Positions 11,280 to 24,213 of a stretch of DNA of 64,000 nt are shown here, piece after piece; the first letter of the stretch is position 1; every line of letters starts with the position of its first letter. Source of the DNA: Rostrohypoxylon terebratum (Eukaryota > Ascomycota > Sordariomycetes > Xylariales > Hypoxylaceae); the NCBI GenBank assembly GCA_022497145.1, contig MU385903.1, forward strand, positions 176,691 to 240,690, written 5' to 3'. The translations under genes were made by a program, and so were the position numbers. Below the pieces are notes generated by a model that ran no database searches, was not told the origin of the DNA, and worked only from the letters and a program-made list of their open reading frames with translations.

Positions 11280-14200
11280 TTAGAATTCCCAATGGTCGTC
11301 GTCCTCTACGGATTTGATAGCCCAATTAAACTTCTCACGTAGAGTCTTCGAGAAGAACTTTTCAATAGGAACGTCAAATTTCTTTGAGAAGACCACAGTA
11401 AGTCGAGGATCGATGTAGTTCTAAATTGAATGTTAGTCTTGAATCGCACAAAGAATCGAACTGAGAATGACTCACGATCTTAGAGGTGCCTAGAGCGACC
11501 TCCTTGTTTCCATCTCGATCAGCTGCCTGAAGCTCCAGAGTTCGTATGCGTTCCTCTATCTTCTGGATGTTGCCCTCGATCTTCTCGACCGTAGGGCCTC
11601 GTCCTTCGGCTTCGACTTTCTTAGTCTTGTTCTCCTTCTTGAACTTCTTTGCAAGATCCTCTGCAACCTGGAGGCGCTCCTTAAGCTCCTTATCAGGCAT
11701 GATCTTCTCCCCGTCTTCTTGACGCTTCTGGTTATCTTTCTCGAATTTCTTCTGGATCTTGGTTCGTTGCTCTTCGACGAGGAAGTTCTGGTGCTCTAAA
11801 ATCCAAGCTTCGTCTAGTTCCGGATCTTGTGCGAAAAAGTCGGCTCCCTTCTTCTTCTTTTGCTTTGGGTCAACATCTAGAAGCATCATCTTGTTACGCC
11901 ACTTCTGGTACTTAAGACCCTTGATACGGTCACCAAGCTTCTCCATCTGCGCTTCGTGGCTTGCGCCAACGGTGCGCTTGTGGTTACAGAGAATGGCCAC
12001 CTCGCGATTGCAATCGTTGTACAATTTTATCTTCTCCGCCATGGTGGCATTGGAGACCTTCAAGTCCTTGAGGAGATTCGACATGGTATAAGAAGCGTTG
12101 TATGTACGGAAGACCTTTGCGGTCAACCCTTGCATGTAAGACGACAGGTGTTTGTTCAACTGAGTGGTAGTGAGGCGGTCGAAGATATCATCACCCTCCT
12201 TCTTCGGGGGTTTCTTGAAGACTCGTAAGTTCTTGAATACCTGACGATCGACTGTGACTTCATCATAGAATCGGATACTGTCTTTACCCAAGAAGTCAAA
12301 TATAACGGTGTTAGGTTCTCTTAGCGTGACGTGCTCGTACTTGAGCGAACAGCAACCGACGGTCTCGGCTTCATTCTCGGTATCTTTCTCGTTACCAGCT
12401 CTCAAGGCGAACTTGTCGATCAAGTAAACTGCGGTAGCTCGCTGACGATCTGCCATAGACTCGGCTTTGAGGTCCTTGGTGTAATCCTTGCGGATCTTGG
12501 CGATGTGTTTCTTCAGTTCTCGAGCTTTCTCGAATTTCTTGAAATCGCTCTGCCCTTTGACGGCACTAGTAGCTCCAAGCATAACATACTTGTACGAGCC
12601 GTTGATGTTCTCTTGCCACATTGCTAGCCAGGTAGCCTTGTTGTCATGCTGGACGGCTTTCCACTTGTGCCCTTCGGGAGGGGGCGGGACCATGGCGTCT
12701 TTGCCAATGTTGATGGTAATCTGCTCGGGCATGACACGCTTCTTGACCTTACCGGTCTTCGGGTGCTCACCACGACCGCGGAATAGACCGGGAGGTTCGA
12801 CTCTGAAGTTGCCAACCTTCTCCTTGCGGCCGTCCCATTTGCAGAACATGTAAGGGGCCTCGGCCTTGTCCCTTTCGGCTTTTTCGGCCTTCTTCTCCGC
12901 AGACGGGCGGGCTTTCTTGGCCTCATTCTTGGCGTGATAGTACTCGAAGATAGGTTTGAAGTCTAATTTAGCAAACTCTTTTATGTTAACTTTCTTTCCA
13001 CTTCGATCTGTCGCACCGCCTGTTCGATCCAGGATCTCCGTAAAGTCATTGAAGAAATTCTTCTGGAATGTGGGATTCTCAACGTTGTGAGTCGAGTTCA
13101 ACATTGCACCGAAGAAGCCGGCCACTTCCTCGGCCTCGATGCTAAGGTTGACGGGAGTACCATCGTAGATGAGCTTCACATTCTTTGGCAGAGGTTCGTA
13201 CTCCGGAGGGAAAAGGACACCGTTGTGCTCAAGGGTAGTCCACTTGATGCTGTCGTCTTCTTTCTTGGGGGCATCCCACCAGCGATACTCTGCCTCCTCA
13301 TCTTCGGCCTCGGCATCTCCGGGCTCTTCGCTCACTTCTTTCTTCGCTTTCTTAGCAGGAGCCTTCTTGACAGGAGTAGCCTTTTCGGCTTTGGCTTTTG
13401 TCTTGGCTGGAGCAGTCTTGACCTTCTTGCGAATAGGTTCATCGGAGTCGGATTCCTCTTTCTTAACACCATTCGTCTTACCCTTTCCGTTGACACCATT
13501 CGATGGCCGCTTCTTGCCCTTTGCGCCTGCTAGGGGCATATCGTCATCTGAATCGTCCTTGATGGCCTTCTTCGGAGTAGGCTTCTTCGATTTAGATTCG
13601 CTTGCACGGATAGCCTTGGCATCCTTTTCTGCGTTCTTCTCGATTGCTTTTCTCTTGGAGGCGAGTTTGGCATTCAACGGCTGATCGTCGTCGGAATCTT
13701 CGGCCATAGCAGTTTCATCAACGGCAGGTGGAAGTTTCCCTTTTCGCTTGCTTAGGACTTCATCATCGGAATCATCGACCTTGACTTTCTTTTGACGCTT
13801 CGCCTAACTCAAAGGTCAATACATGATATTCCAACTCTTCGCGTCACTAAACTCGATCCAAAGGGAAGAAAACGTACCAATCGCCCATCTTCTGAGTCTG
13901 ATTCGTCCTTGTAATTCACATTGTTGATCGAAGCACGCGACTTGCGCTTTCCGTTGCCATTCGTTTGGGGAGTCGCATCTTTGACCGGTCCATTGCGAAT
14001 GGACACGGGGGCAGGCTTCGCCTTGGCGGAAGTACGGTGATCCATGGCTTTGTCTTCGGACTTGGAGATAGTGGATGATGAGACTAATAGATGTGTCTTC
14101 GTTAGTAGAAGCAAGGAAAAGAAGTGAGAGAAATCGTAAAATAAAAGGTTATGTAGGCTCGAGTTCACTGGATGCATGGGGAAAAGAGCGTGAATTTGGC

Positions 14201-14359
14201 ACATCAAAACAGCGCGAAAAAGACAGGAACAAAGAAAATAGATCACAAGTATTAAAGGTAAAACAGTAAAAAGAAGAAGGGGAAAAAAACAGGAAATAAC
14301 TCACGCTGACCGTTAGTACGAGCCAGAGGCATGTCGTCGTCAGATAAGTCGGAAGACAT
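11280..14359 (-). CDS. top1: DNA topoisomerase I (type IB)
   Basis: It relaxes supercoils in the nucleus by forming a 3'-phosphotyrosyl nick. Minus-strand exons are 14359-14305, 14083-13878, 13803-11476 and 11420-11280, giving 909 aa; all introns keep phase and use GTGAGT/GTACGT donors. The first 250 or so residues are a Lys/Asp/Ser-rich tail with many nuclear-localisation-like runs (for example KKVKTAPAKTKAKAEK). The core starts near EYRWWDAPKKEDDSIKW and includes the conserved KDSIRFYDEV and CNHKRTVGASHE segments. A charged coiled-coil linker (QKKFEKDNQKRQEDGEK) precedes the C-terminal domain, where SKINYIDPRL holds the nucleophile Tyr865. The Tyr codon is the second codon of the last exon. 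Length and order match fungal TOP1. The ATG at 13707 is internal to exon 3. Confidence 0.97.
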
Positions 14360-15685
14360 GTTGAGCGCGTGAGGCGTTGCGAGGTCAGGAAGTGTTCGAG
14401 TAAGTCAAAGGCTCGGATGAAAAAAACGGATTATTTGAAGTGAAAGAAGTGAGTTTGGATGCGACTTTTGATAGCGCAAAGTTGTATTAGAAAAGTGAAA
14501 ATGCGATTTTCCAAGTAGTAAAAGGGTGGATTACACCGTAGTGCACCACCCCGAGCTATGAGATGGAAGGTACAGGCAGAGAGGGAAGATGAAGGAAAGA
14601 GAGAAAATGGTGAGATTGGAAGGGGAAAAGTCAGAGTCGACAAGTGAGGACTTGAAAAGAAGAAGGCTTCACTTGGAAGTCTAGCCGTTAGCCACTGCTT
14701 GTGTCCGTAGTGGATCCTATTGGCTAGGTAGCTGCTATTGTCCTAGTGGTTAATAGCGGTTAGTGGTTAGTGGTTCCCAAATGAGTGGAGATGAGGTACG
14801 AATGTACGAAAATGTAAGTAGCGTAAAGTAGCATGCCTGCTGTTAGTAGTTGTGGGCCGTAGAATGGGTAGGAAGAATCCAAGGCCTCTCAGGTCTGTTT
14901 GTCCTTGTTGCGGTGTTCGCCTGGTCGCCTTGGTCGCCCCGTTCTAGCCGCTGCCAGGTGGTAGGTACTAGGTGGTAGGTGGTAGGTGCCAGGGAAAGGA
15001 ATTAGGAATAGAAAAAAAAATTGTTAGTGAACTTGGATCAGCGATGGGTCCCTAGGTCAGTCAGTCAGTCAGTCAAAGTTTACACTAGCTGACTACGTAG
15101 TAGTAGCGCGGCAAAGAAGTCCAAAAATGTGATTAGGTAATGTACATAGGTAAATAAAATGTGAATGAGGTGGGTCGAGTTGACCTTGCCTAGCCGTTTT
15201 CTTCCAGTTGTCAGTGTCACGAACGAATCCGTATCCAGCTGGCACGGTTCGGCTTAGTACAGGATACAAGTACTGCTATACAGCAGTACGTGAATAATAA
15301 TTACGTTGTACAAGGGTGTCGCGCTGCATCAAGCACGGACCACCTGCAGTGTGTGGTTGTTGTAAGTACTAAAGATTGGAGGGACTGGAGGGATTGGAGG
15401 AATGTACGGAATACTGCTGTACAAAGTACAAGATATTGAGTTAGACCGAAGATTTTCCGATGTAGGAAAGCGCAAGTTTGGCCCGGAGAATTGGAAGCTT
15501 TTGGTGCAAGAGTGGGAAAGTGCCAAAGTGGAAAGTGAGAATTGAATAATTGAACTGAAACCTCAGTCAAAATAATTTGATCCCGGCGTCAACCGTCAAC
15601 CAATTGATTGCGCATTCCCTTCGCATCGCAATCAACTCCGTCTTGAGGGTTCAGGGTACAAATTCTACCTCCTAATTCTTCCAAA
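14360..15685. promoter_or_regulatory. Divergent promoter region of top1 and atp3
   Basis: This 1.3 kb spacer separates two outward-reading housekeeping genes, so it must contain both promoters. It holds TAGTGGTTAGTGGTT-type direct repeats (about 14740-14775), GGTGGTAGGT repeats (about 14958-14990) and a (GTCA)5 tract (15056-15075). No specific factor site is claimed. ORFs here are short and overlap on both strands. Confidence 0.55.
15056..15075. repeat. GTCA tetranucleotide repeat
   Basis: Five consecutive GTCA units next to a CCTAGG motif in the top1/atp3 spacer. Confidence 0.85.
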
Positions 15686-16805
15686 ATGCTTTCGAGGGCA
15701 GCAAGACCGGCTCTGAGAGCTGGAGCTGCGGCTATTCCTGCTCGGTACGTCGGAACTTCTCGCGATATCCTCGTTATGAGGCAATTCGCAAAATACCCTC
15801 CAACCTAGCTCTCAAACGATACAAAATTCTTCTCGAGGAAGACTACTGGTTATTTTCGTATACTAATAATTTAAATTGGTCCAGTACCGCCAACAATGGA
15901 GCAGCTGCTGGCTACGCTACCCTGCGAGAAATCGAAGGCCGATTAAAATCTATCCGCAACATCGAGAAGATCACCAACACCATGAAGATTGTGGCCTCTA
16001 CCAAACTTACCCGCGCCACACGTGCCATGAACGACTCTCGAAAGTACGGCCAGACATCAAACCAAGTCTTCGAGTCCGCCGAGACTAAGCCCCTCGAGCC
16101 TGAGGGCAAGAAGGTCCTTTACATCGTCTGCAGTTCCGACAAGGGTCTTTGCGGTGGTGTTCACTCCGGTCTTACCCGTTTCATGCGCCGAAACGTTTTG
16201 CTTCCTGACAAGCAACCTGCTGACCTTGTCCTCATTGGCGAGAAGTCGAGAGCTCAACTGAGTCGTACCAACGCCAAGGACATCGTCCTCAGCTTTGCTG
16301 GTGTCGGAAAGGACATCCCCACCTTCGCCGATGCCCAGGCCATCGCCGATCAGGTTACGCAACTTCCCACCGAATACTCCGATATCAAGATCGTCTACAA
16401 CAAGTTCATCAATGCCACCAGCTACGAGCCCACTATCGTCGAAGCCTACTCCGAGGAAGCTTTCGCCAACTCTCCCAACTTCTCCGCTTTCGAGGTTGAT
16501 GAAGAGTTGCTCTCTAACCTACGAGAATACACCCTGGCCAACTCTCTCTTCTGGGCCCTCGCCGAAGGGCACGCCTGCGAGATCTCTGCCCGACAGCAGG
16601 CTATGGACGTAAGTTCTACCTCTAGGTTCAACATATCCTGTTTCAACGGTCGTGTCACTAATGATTTTTTTTGTAGAACGCTTCCAAGAACGCTGGTGAG
16701 ATGATCAGCAAATACCAGATTCTCTTCAACCGTACCCGACAGGCCGTCATTACAGGAGAACTGGTCGAAATTATTACCGGTGCCACCGCTTCGGAGGACA
16801 TGTAA
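15686..16805 (+). CDS. atp3: Mitochondrial F1 ATP synthase gamma subunit
   Basis: The gamma subunit is the rotating central stalk of F1-ATPase in the mitochondrial matrix. Exons are 15686-15744, 15885-16608 and 16677-16805, giving 303 aa; introns (GTACGT...CAG, GTAAGT...TAG) keep phase. The N-terminus MLSRAARPALRAGAAAIPAR is a typical Arg-rich mitochondrial presequence. The mature part opens with the family-defining LREIEGRLKSIRNIEKITNT and MKIVASTKLTRA. It contains the SSDKGLCGGVHS motif and ends with the conserved helix around NASKNAGEMISKYQILFNRT and ITGELVEIITGA. Length matches fungal ATP3. It is transcribed divergently from top1. Confidence 0.97.
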
Positions 16806-17583
16806 AGTGGTTGATAGAAGAATAGATGGGGTAGCGAGTGGTCAATAATCCAGTCGCATCCCTTCCCTTTGTATCAAAGTACCCCAAGCAAAACCTCGGC
16901 CTTGCTGCCTTGGATGTACCAATTCCTCAATAAAATAGTTCCTGAGCCCTACAATACCCAATTGGCTTTGTGACACACCTGTCACAACTGTTGGCTGAGA
17001 ATATTGACCTACGTTTGATACCACACATCATCCACATCTCTATTTGTGTTTTACTGCATGAACACACTATGCCGAATGGCCATTATTCGCCTTTGCTGCC
17101 TAATCATTGACATCTCCTTACCCTGCTGTTTCTGGTCTTGGATGCCTAACTAAGTGGTCACCTCAAGCATCTAGCAGTAAAAAAAATAATTCACCCATTC
17201 TTTGTCTCCAACCTTATGCAGATATTCACAAGCGTATATGTAACTCGCATTGCCAAACACCTACCCACGTCAGTCTGGTGCGCAGTGCAAGCCACCATGC
17301 ATACAAGGCGCACAAGACACCAAGCATGCCGAGACCGGATAAGGCCTCAGGCGTCTAGGTCACCCCTAAGATGAACTTGATCAGTATGCTGTCTATACCA
17401 ATGGTGGATGTCATTGAGTAGGTATTTGGGCATAGAAACCTGCAGGCAAAGATGAGTCGCTCTTTCACCTCCGAATATGAAGCTTGTTCGCGCACTCGAG
17501 CATAGATCAGGAGTATAAATCGACTACTAATACCCGTCTATCCGCACGTCTATAACCTGTAGAATTCATATGTCAAAAGGGAA
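16806..17583. other. Intergenic spacer
   Basis: This is the 3' flank of atp3. Only a chance-like ORF at 17107-17358 was seen. No repeats or RNA genes were recognised. Confidence 0.6.
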
Positions 17584-18540
17584 TCAAGAGTCCTCTTTCA
17601 TTTTTTCTCTCAATTTACACCGCAGATGACAATCCACAGATTTGACCTGTTCTTGCATATTCCAGAAAATGACCGGACAATCTACACACCTACCGCCCAC
17701 GTAGTCCATGGGAAGCTTGAGAGTCTCGTCGCGGCGATTACCTCTACCGGATCTTCCGGACGACGCAGCCCAGAGCATTTCGACTCTGTCGCACAAAATA
17801 TGCATGATCACGCACATCAACGCCTCTTCATCTAGCTCAGCCTCTCTCTGAGCCTTAGGCTCTCCGCATCTGTAAGGCAGAGCATAATAATATCTAAGCC
17901 TCTCACAGACGGAACGGAATCTAGTTTTGTCCTTGGCGATTTGGTGCACGATGCCACATATGCGTTGATGGTAAGAATTGCATCCATGTTTTGACGGCAT
18001 CAGAATGAGTTGGGTACCCCCTAAGACTTTGTGCGAATGCAGCGGGAGGGCGACGGCTCCTTGCTTACTACCGCTACCTACCGGGGCGACATATACTGCT
18101 CGAGAAACCAGCACTGGAGACTGGTCAGGATGGATGTGTATAACAAGACCTGCGCCATACTAGCATCGATCTAGACACAGTTAGAAGAACCAGATTTCGC
18201 AAGGATATGTCTACTAGAGATCTCGGGTATCGACAGGTTCCCTATATAAATATATCTACTCGAACCCACTAAAGCGGCTCGGGGAGTCGCATCATTTTCT
18301 CCTCCTATCCTCTTGCAGAACCCAACATCCGGACACACGCAGACGGGTTCCCCGATCGAGCAAGCAAGTCCGCGGGCCGCGACGTCGATACCCGTGATAT
18401 CATCGAGATGCCCCATCCAATGCCATACCGAACCGCCCATCCTCTCGCACAGAGCCATGTGTTTAACATGCGCTCGCCCAACCTATACGCGATCCCGCAA
18501 GACCACTTTTCGTTCTCAGGCTCGCCAACACCTCTAAGAA
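17584..18540 (-). pseudogene. Decayed gene of unknown function
   Basis: Two coding-like blocks lie in tandem on the minus strand. Block A (about 18540-18171) reads into MALCERMGGSVWHWMGHL and later EPVCVCPDVGFCKRIGG. Block B (18150-17584) opens YGAGLVIHIHPDQSP and ends with a cysteine-bearing GGRCVDCPVIFWNMQEQ segment. Block A is interrupted upstream of its ATG by in-frame TAG and TGA codons within a frame that still reads sensibly (RKVVLRDRV, stop, VGRAHVKHM), as if TGG became TAG and CGA became TGA. Blocks A and B differ in frame with no good intron between them; the only GT...AG there spans 17 nt. I recognise no family. It may instead be a live multi-exon gene that I have mis-spliced. Confidence 0.45.
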
Positions 18541-19477
18541 GGACCCGTGGGCCATGAGATTTATCCCACCTGCTGCCTGATAACTATGGACTAATGAAGC
18601 AACGAAGTCTAAGACATATTATACCTAGGTCCTAGGTAGAAATGCTCTCTTGTGACTGGCGAGCGAATGGGCACGAGGATTTCTCTTCGCCTCTGCCTAT
18701 CCCGGATCTTATAAGTACCTATTCATAAAATATCATTGCTAAACTCGCTATTTCGGCTTTCCTGTCGGACGCACCTCGCTGCTCTGCGGTCGATCGGCGT
18801 AGCTAACTAAGCTAAGTTATACGCGAGGGGTAAAGGTGGCTGCGGGAGATTTTGACTTGCCTCGGACGAGCTCGAACGGTGGCGTTCATGACTTCAAATT
18901 CATGAGTTACCTATTATTTCTGAGCAACATGAAATCTGCGATGTCTGTTAAATCCAATGCAAAATATTCCATGTAAGAAGTTTGGTGTCATAGACTACTA
19001 CTTACTTAGACAATATGAATATTCACCATAGCAGGTAGTAGCAGGTAGGCACTGATCATGAAATATATCTAAATAATCGACACACAATAAACAACACGGC
19101 ATATTACGTTGAAATTCTCTTGATCAATTAGTGCATGCGTGCACCCGACCCGTTTCCGCCCTTACGAAAAACGTGGCCTTTCGCAACTAGGTAGTAGGTA
19201 ATTGTGTACACGAGTGAAACCACAACCACAACTACAACCACAACCACTACACCCTCAACGCCCTCCCTAGTGACAACTTCCGATGCATGACCCTATCTAC
19301 TTATACACCGATGTAACCCCAATGCGAATGATTTTCATATGTACGTACCGGAGCCTTTTTTTTCACGGCCTACCGGGAAGCTTTTGTACAACAACCCCAG
19401 ACATATATACCCATTTACATATCCCATCATACGTTTGGAGGAATACAGGCTGACGGACGAGTGCGCTCGAGGGCTTT
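18541..19477. other. Intergenic spacer
   Basis: AT-rich and gene-free by eye. It contains the palindromic ACCTAGGTCCTAGGTA motif at 18623-18638 and an ACAACC repeat at 19218-19250 downstream of the LSD1 stop. Confidence 0.55.
19218..19250. repeat. Imperfect CCACAA tandem repeat
   Basis: About five imperfect hexamer units (CCACAA/CTACAA) in the 3' flank of the LSD1-like gene. Confidence 0.8.
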
Positions 19478-22400
19478 TCAATCCTCCATATCGGCATCAA
19501 CATCGCTCGACTCGCCCTCAGCGTAGTTGCTGACCTTTGCACGCCTTCGTTCCCTTCCGCTGTCGTCGGCAGGGGTTCCTTCGTCCCCAAGCACGAGTTT
19601 ATGAGTTTTCTCATATTCTCGCTTGATCTCCAAATACCGCTCGTCCCACTCTTTAGCTTTGGCGTCCCAGGCATTGACTGATTCGGTGTACTGTTCTTTG
19701 ATCTGAGCAGCCTGTTCTTCGAAAGGTTTGCGCACCTCTGGCGACGCCTCTTTCCACATTTTGCTTGCCATGACTCGTACCTCGTTAGGGCTCGGCTTTC
19801 CCTTACCAGGACGGCGGCCCTCTTCGCAGCGCTTGCGAGCCGACTCGAAGGTGGCCTTGCTGTATAGAAGGTAAGCATTTGCTGCCACCTTCTGTGGTCG
19901 CCAGGGCCGCTCCCCGATCTGCTCTACAATATATTTCAACGCAGCGAATTCATACTCCTCGATGCGAGCCTGTTTGATTGCCCTAGGCGAGAGGGGTAGC
20001 GAGACATCACTGGGCTCTTTTCGCTTCAATCCTCGAGAAGCGTACATGGAATCCTTCGGAAGTATAAGTGGCGTAGGGACTTCAATCGGCCCGAGCATAG
20101 TACTAAATACCTCCGAAGCTGCACGTAAACCGGATAGGTAGGCGCCATGTACCGTGGCAGGATGTGTTTCGGTCGTATGTTCACCAGCAAAGAATAAATT
20201 GCCAACGGCCTTAGCCATCGTCTGGTAATCGTCCGGACGCATTGAAGGGCCGGCGGAGGAGTAAGATCCTCGAGCAAACTTGTCTGAACCCCAGCGCGTG
20301 ACGATGGAATGCACAGGCTGAGGAACCTTGGCACCGTATACACTTCGGAGGACTTCAGTAGCTTCAGCAACGAGCTCGTCATTCCCGGAATGCTCGGTAT
20401 CGAAGCCAGCGTCTCCAGCCATGAGACCGATGAGCACTGGTATGCCACTTGTATTGGAGACGTTGAACCACTGAAAACATCTTCCGCGTTGGGAGGCGTA
20501 ATCGCTCTGCTTAACACTGTGACGCGAGTTTGGTGTACGGAGACAACCGAAAATATCTCGAGTGGTGTCCCAAAAGGCTTCTGCGTAGACTAAAATGATC
20601 TTGTTGAGGATTCCATATCCTAGGCGACTGATGGCGTCCGTCTTTGAAGGCGGTAAAGGCGGGTTAAACTTGACATGGCCATGCTTCAAAACCCCGAGAG
20701 GTATGGTTGACACAACATAGTCAGCTTCCACAACGGTTCCATCTTCGCATTCGACTCGGGTAGCACCTGAGCCTTCGGGATTGTAAAATATTCGCTTGAC
20801 ATCTCTATTCTTTCGAATGTCTAATCGTGACGGCGTGTTCGCTAGAGCCAAAGGGACGCTCTGATAACCACCGACAACCATGGTGTGCTTACCCTCCCAT
20901 TCGTTGCCGGCGTCAATGTCCCAGCCACCGATGCTAAGTTGATTGTAATTTGTTGCATTGCTATATTCAAGGTTAGCTATATGCCAATTCATGAGTCTGA
21001 AGTCTTGTGGCGTTAGATCGACGATTTCCTTGTATTGGGCGATTGCTTCATCCATGACGGAACCGAGTGTAGCATCGGGAGCGTTAGCTGCTGCGTCAAG
21101 GTCTAAATCATGGTCCTCGGTAACATGATCTTTGAGTGCCCAACCCATCAATTTCGCCTTGTATGCTGCTTTCAGAACAGCCGGCGTGCCTGGTTCGACG
21201 TGGGTTTTACCCGTAAGCCGGTCTGTAGAAACAGGAACCAGGTTAACTTGAGGCCCCAAGCTTTGTTCTGAGACTGGCGGTGCCTGTGGGAGGGCAGCTG
21301 CGGCCTCTTCAACCTGAGCTATTGTCTTTTGTCCATCAGACGAACTATCTCGTCCCTCATCCATCAAGTCTTTGTTGCCTTCTATAAGTTTTGATGGCGG
21401 ATTCTTAAATTTAAAATCGCTCACTCGTTCAAGGCAATCATTGTAAAGACTTTCCACGAGTCGATCACGCTTATCGTCGACAGCTTTGCCATTCGCGTCG
21501 TAAATGGTTGTGTCTGACCGTAGAGAATAATAAGGTAAGGCCATCTGACCTCTCAACAAGACGTTCAAAGGATTCCCCCTTTCAAATCCAGTAATTATCA
21601 TCCCTCCGCATTCAACACTATGTCGGCGACCTTTGAATCTGATGAGATGTTGACTCTTGCTGCCGTCCAGCGCACGTGAATACACGCGACCGCCTAAACG
21701 ATTTCGGCCTTCTAGAACGATTACTTTGGGAGTGTCTTCACCTAATTCCTGGAATTCTGCAGCATATTGCTGGAATAGGCTTTCTAGATGCCTTGCACAC
21801 CCTAGTCCAGCTAGCCCAGCACCTATAACAACTACAGTCTTCCCCTTCTTTCCGAGGTTCACCTTCTTCGATCGCTTCACGAGCGAGGGAATTGCTGAAC
21901 AGCCGAAATTAATATATCCAGAGCGATTGAGCCAATCATAGCATACGTTCGCCGCGTCAAACCATCTAGGGTCTTTGGCACATCCGATAGCCTCTTCGCG
22001 AGAAACGCCAACTCGAGGGTTATTTAACCAGAGCCGTAAGATTCCATTTCGAATGTTTAGATAAGTTGTCACCTGTGCGTGACTAATGTGATTTCTCAAT
22101 AACAAGTACTCATCCTGATGTAAAGCGTAGGGATTTAATCTTGAGGACTCGGCTGCGGCAATGCATTGATTGGCATAGTCGTGCGGTGCAATGTCCGTCG
22201 GAATGGATAGTCGTGGTCGTACATCAAATGTCCGTCTTTTCGACTCGGCGCTAGTAGTACTATTACCGATACCGACACCGACATTGACACGGGTTAAGGG
22301 TAGCTCCTTGAGCGTATCCACATCAACCGGCGTTGTCGCTTTGCTTGAGGGCAACGACGTTGAAGGTGCAGATGTCAGCTCCGATTGATCTGATCCGTTT

Positions 22401-22889
22401 TCGGGGGATCCGTTGACTCTTAGGAGCATCGAGTCTTTAGGTAGGGATAGAGCCCGTTGAGGCCTATTGTTCAGATTAGGAAACGGGGGAATGATAGGTA
22501 AGCTTTGAATATAATATATCCATATATATTGTGAATGATAAAAAATTTCAGGTTATGGATGCTGCGGACATATCAAATGAGACTTACGTAGATTCACCCC
22601 GCGATGCTGTAATGGAAGCCATGTTGTCGGTATCAATATCCATATCATCAACTCGTACGATGATTTCAGATTCTGTTCCTGGCGTTGCCCTAGAGGTCGA
22701 TGACTCAGCGTTGGAGGGTGTATGCGAATCGACGAGAGCGGCGGGAAGGGGTTTGGTGATATCAAGTGAAGAAGCGGGCACGGGTCCTGAATGGGTTCCT
22801 AGATGAGGGTCCAATTCTTCTAAATTCATCAAGGGTCCTAAACCGATACAAGCACCATCCTCCAGCAAGGTCTCCTGAAGGCTACTCAT
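19478..22889 (-). CDS. lsd1: LSD1/KDM1-type histone demethylase with HMG box
   Basis: It is a flavin-dependent lysine-specific demethylase of histone H3 acting on chromatin. Minus-strand exons are 22889-22588 and 22463-19478 (1095 aa); the 124-nt intron (GTAAGT...TAG) joins ...GEST to PQRALSLPKDS in phase. An acidic Ser/Thr-rich N-terminus is followed by a SWIRM domain (residues about 195-290, containing HQDEYLLLRNHI and RWFDAANVCYDWLNRSGYIN). The amine-oxidase domain begins with the FAD-binding VVVIGAGLAGLGCARHLE near residue 310 and ends in FFAGEHTTETHPATVHGAYL. LGYGILNKIIL keeps the FAD-site lysine conserved in LSD1 (Lys661 of human LSD1). A C-terminal HMG-box-like region (from about residue 953, RPWRPQKVAANAYLLY) is characteristic of fungal LSD1 proteins. 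The tail ends in an acidic DVDADMED. Confidence 0.95.
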
Positions 22890-24213
22890 AGTTAGCTCGT
22901 TCAGGTGCCGTGCTGGCTAGGGGCGAGCATCGATATACGGCGAGAGGGGGTCGTAGATGTGTGTGGGAAATATCGCTGAGACTCCCATTGAATATAAAGT
23001 ATCTTGGAAATTCGTCCCAAAAATGTGCGCTGTTATCACGGGATGGTCATAATAACTACTCCCGTCGGTAATTTGGTAATCTGGGCTCTAAACTCTAGGA
23101 AATCATGTTAGTTGACAATTTGCCATACATCATGGATATATGCTGAATCGCCTCATCTGATTTGGAGGGCTGTCTTAAACGGGTATCGAATGATCATGCA
23201 CAGTGGGGAATAAGCAGAAACAATACTGTCCATACCTTTACGGCAATATGGTATTAATGTGGTAAATGAGAAATCGACTAGTTCCCATTTGATCGATTGC
23301 TTGGTGATGACCGGTTACGAAGAGCTCTGCTTTTTTACGTGGGTATCGACGTAAGTCAATGGGTAAGTTAAGAACGGGTATTCTAAATCTCGAATATCTT
23401 CAAGTTTTAAGGTTGAGTCTCTCGGTTCTGATATCCCGATTCTGTCTCGAGGGGAAGGGTAAGATTGATACAGGGAGCATCGAGACATGAGAGGTGGGAT
23501 AGAAATGGGAATATTATGTACATCCACGGATCTATGCATGTAATGTATGTACTATGTAAGCTGGAGGTATGTGCACCTTCAAGTCTTGCATATATGTACA
23601 TACAAGTACATTACATACATACCTATATGCAAGCACTAATCATTTCTAGCCATTCATAACCAACGCTTTGAAGCCATTGACCCTCTTAAGACCCACTTAT
23701 TAACGTCAATTTTAGGAAGGGAAGGGCTTACAGAGTCCCTCCCAAGTAATACTCTCATCCTCCCCGCTACTATGTAAGGCACGTGATTAATGAAAGACTA
23801 TTAAGATCATTTGTGCAACTGTACTCTGTGTAATCTGATCTGTGTTCAACTGCTTCGATTCTTCAGTGATCTTAGCAATTGACGATGGGAAGTCCAATCT
23901 TGTATCTCGTCGGCGAAGATCTTATACACGTAGATATACAATAGAGTAAGTAAGAACCAGATGATCTGTCCTCATTTCATATCAGCTAATATTTCTGGTC
24001 TAGACTTGAATACCTAGTACCTAATACCTAAAGTAACCGTTGACAACGAGATTTCGTCGGTTGTACCTGTTGGGGGCCAACACCCGTATATCCACAACGA
24101 CATGAGCCTGGGTCATTGCTACGTAGGGACATATACACTCATTATGGCTGTCGCCGTCGCGCTTATAAGATCGTCATTCGGAGAGCAGATGTGCCATAGG
24201 GCGCAGGGCGGAG
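22890..24213. other. Intergenic spacer between lsd1 and vps33
   Basis: This is the promoter side of the LSD1-like gene and the 3' side of vps33. It contains a TACATACA-rich stretch (about 23585-23625) and TACCTAGTACCTAATACC at 24010-24027. Short ORFs at 23315-23659 derive from the simple sequence. Confidence 0.55.

Noticed and set aside
12331..13684. Several long plus-strand ORFs inside top1
   Set aside because: Antisense shadows of the Lys/Glu-rich top1 exon.
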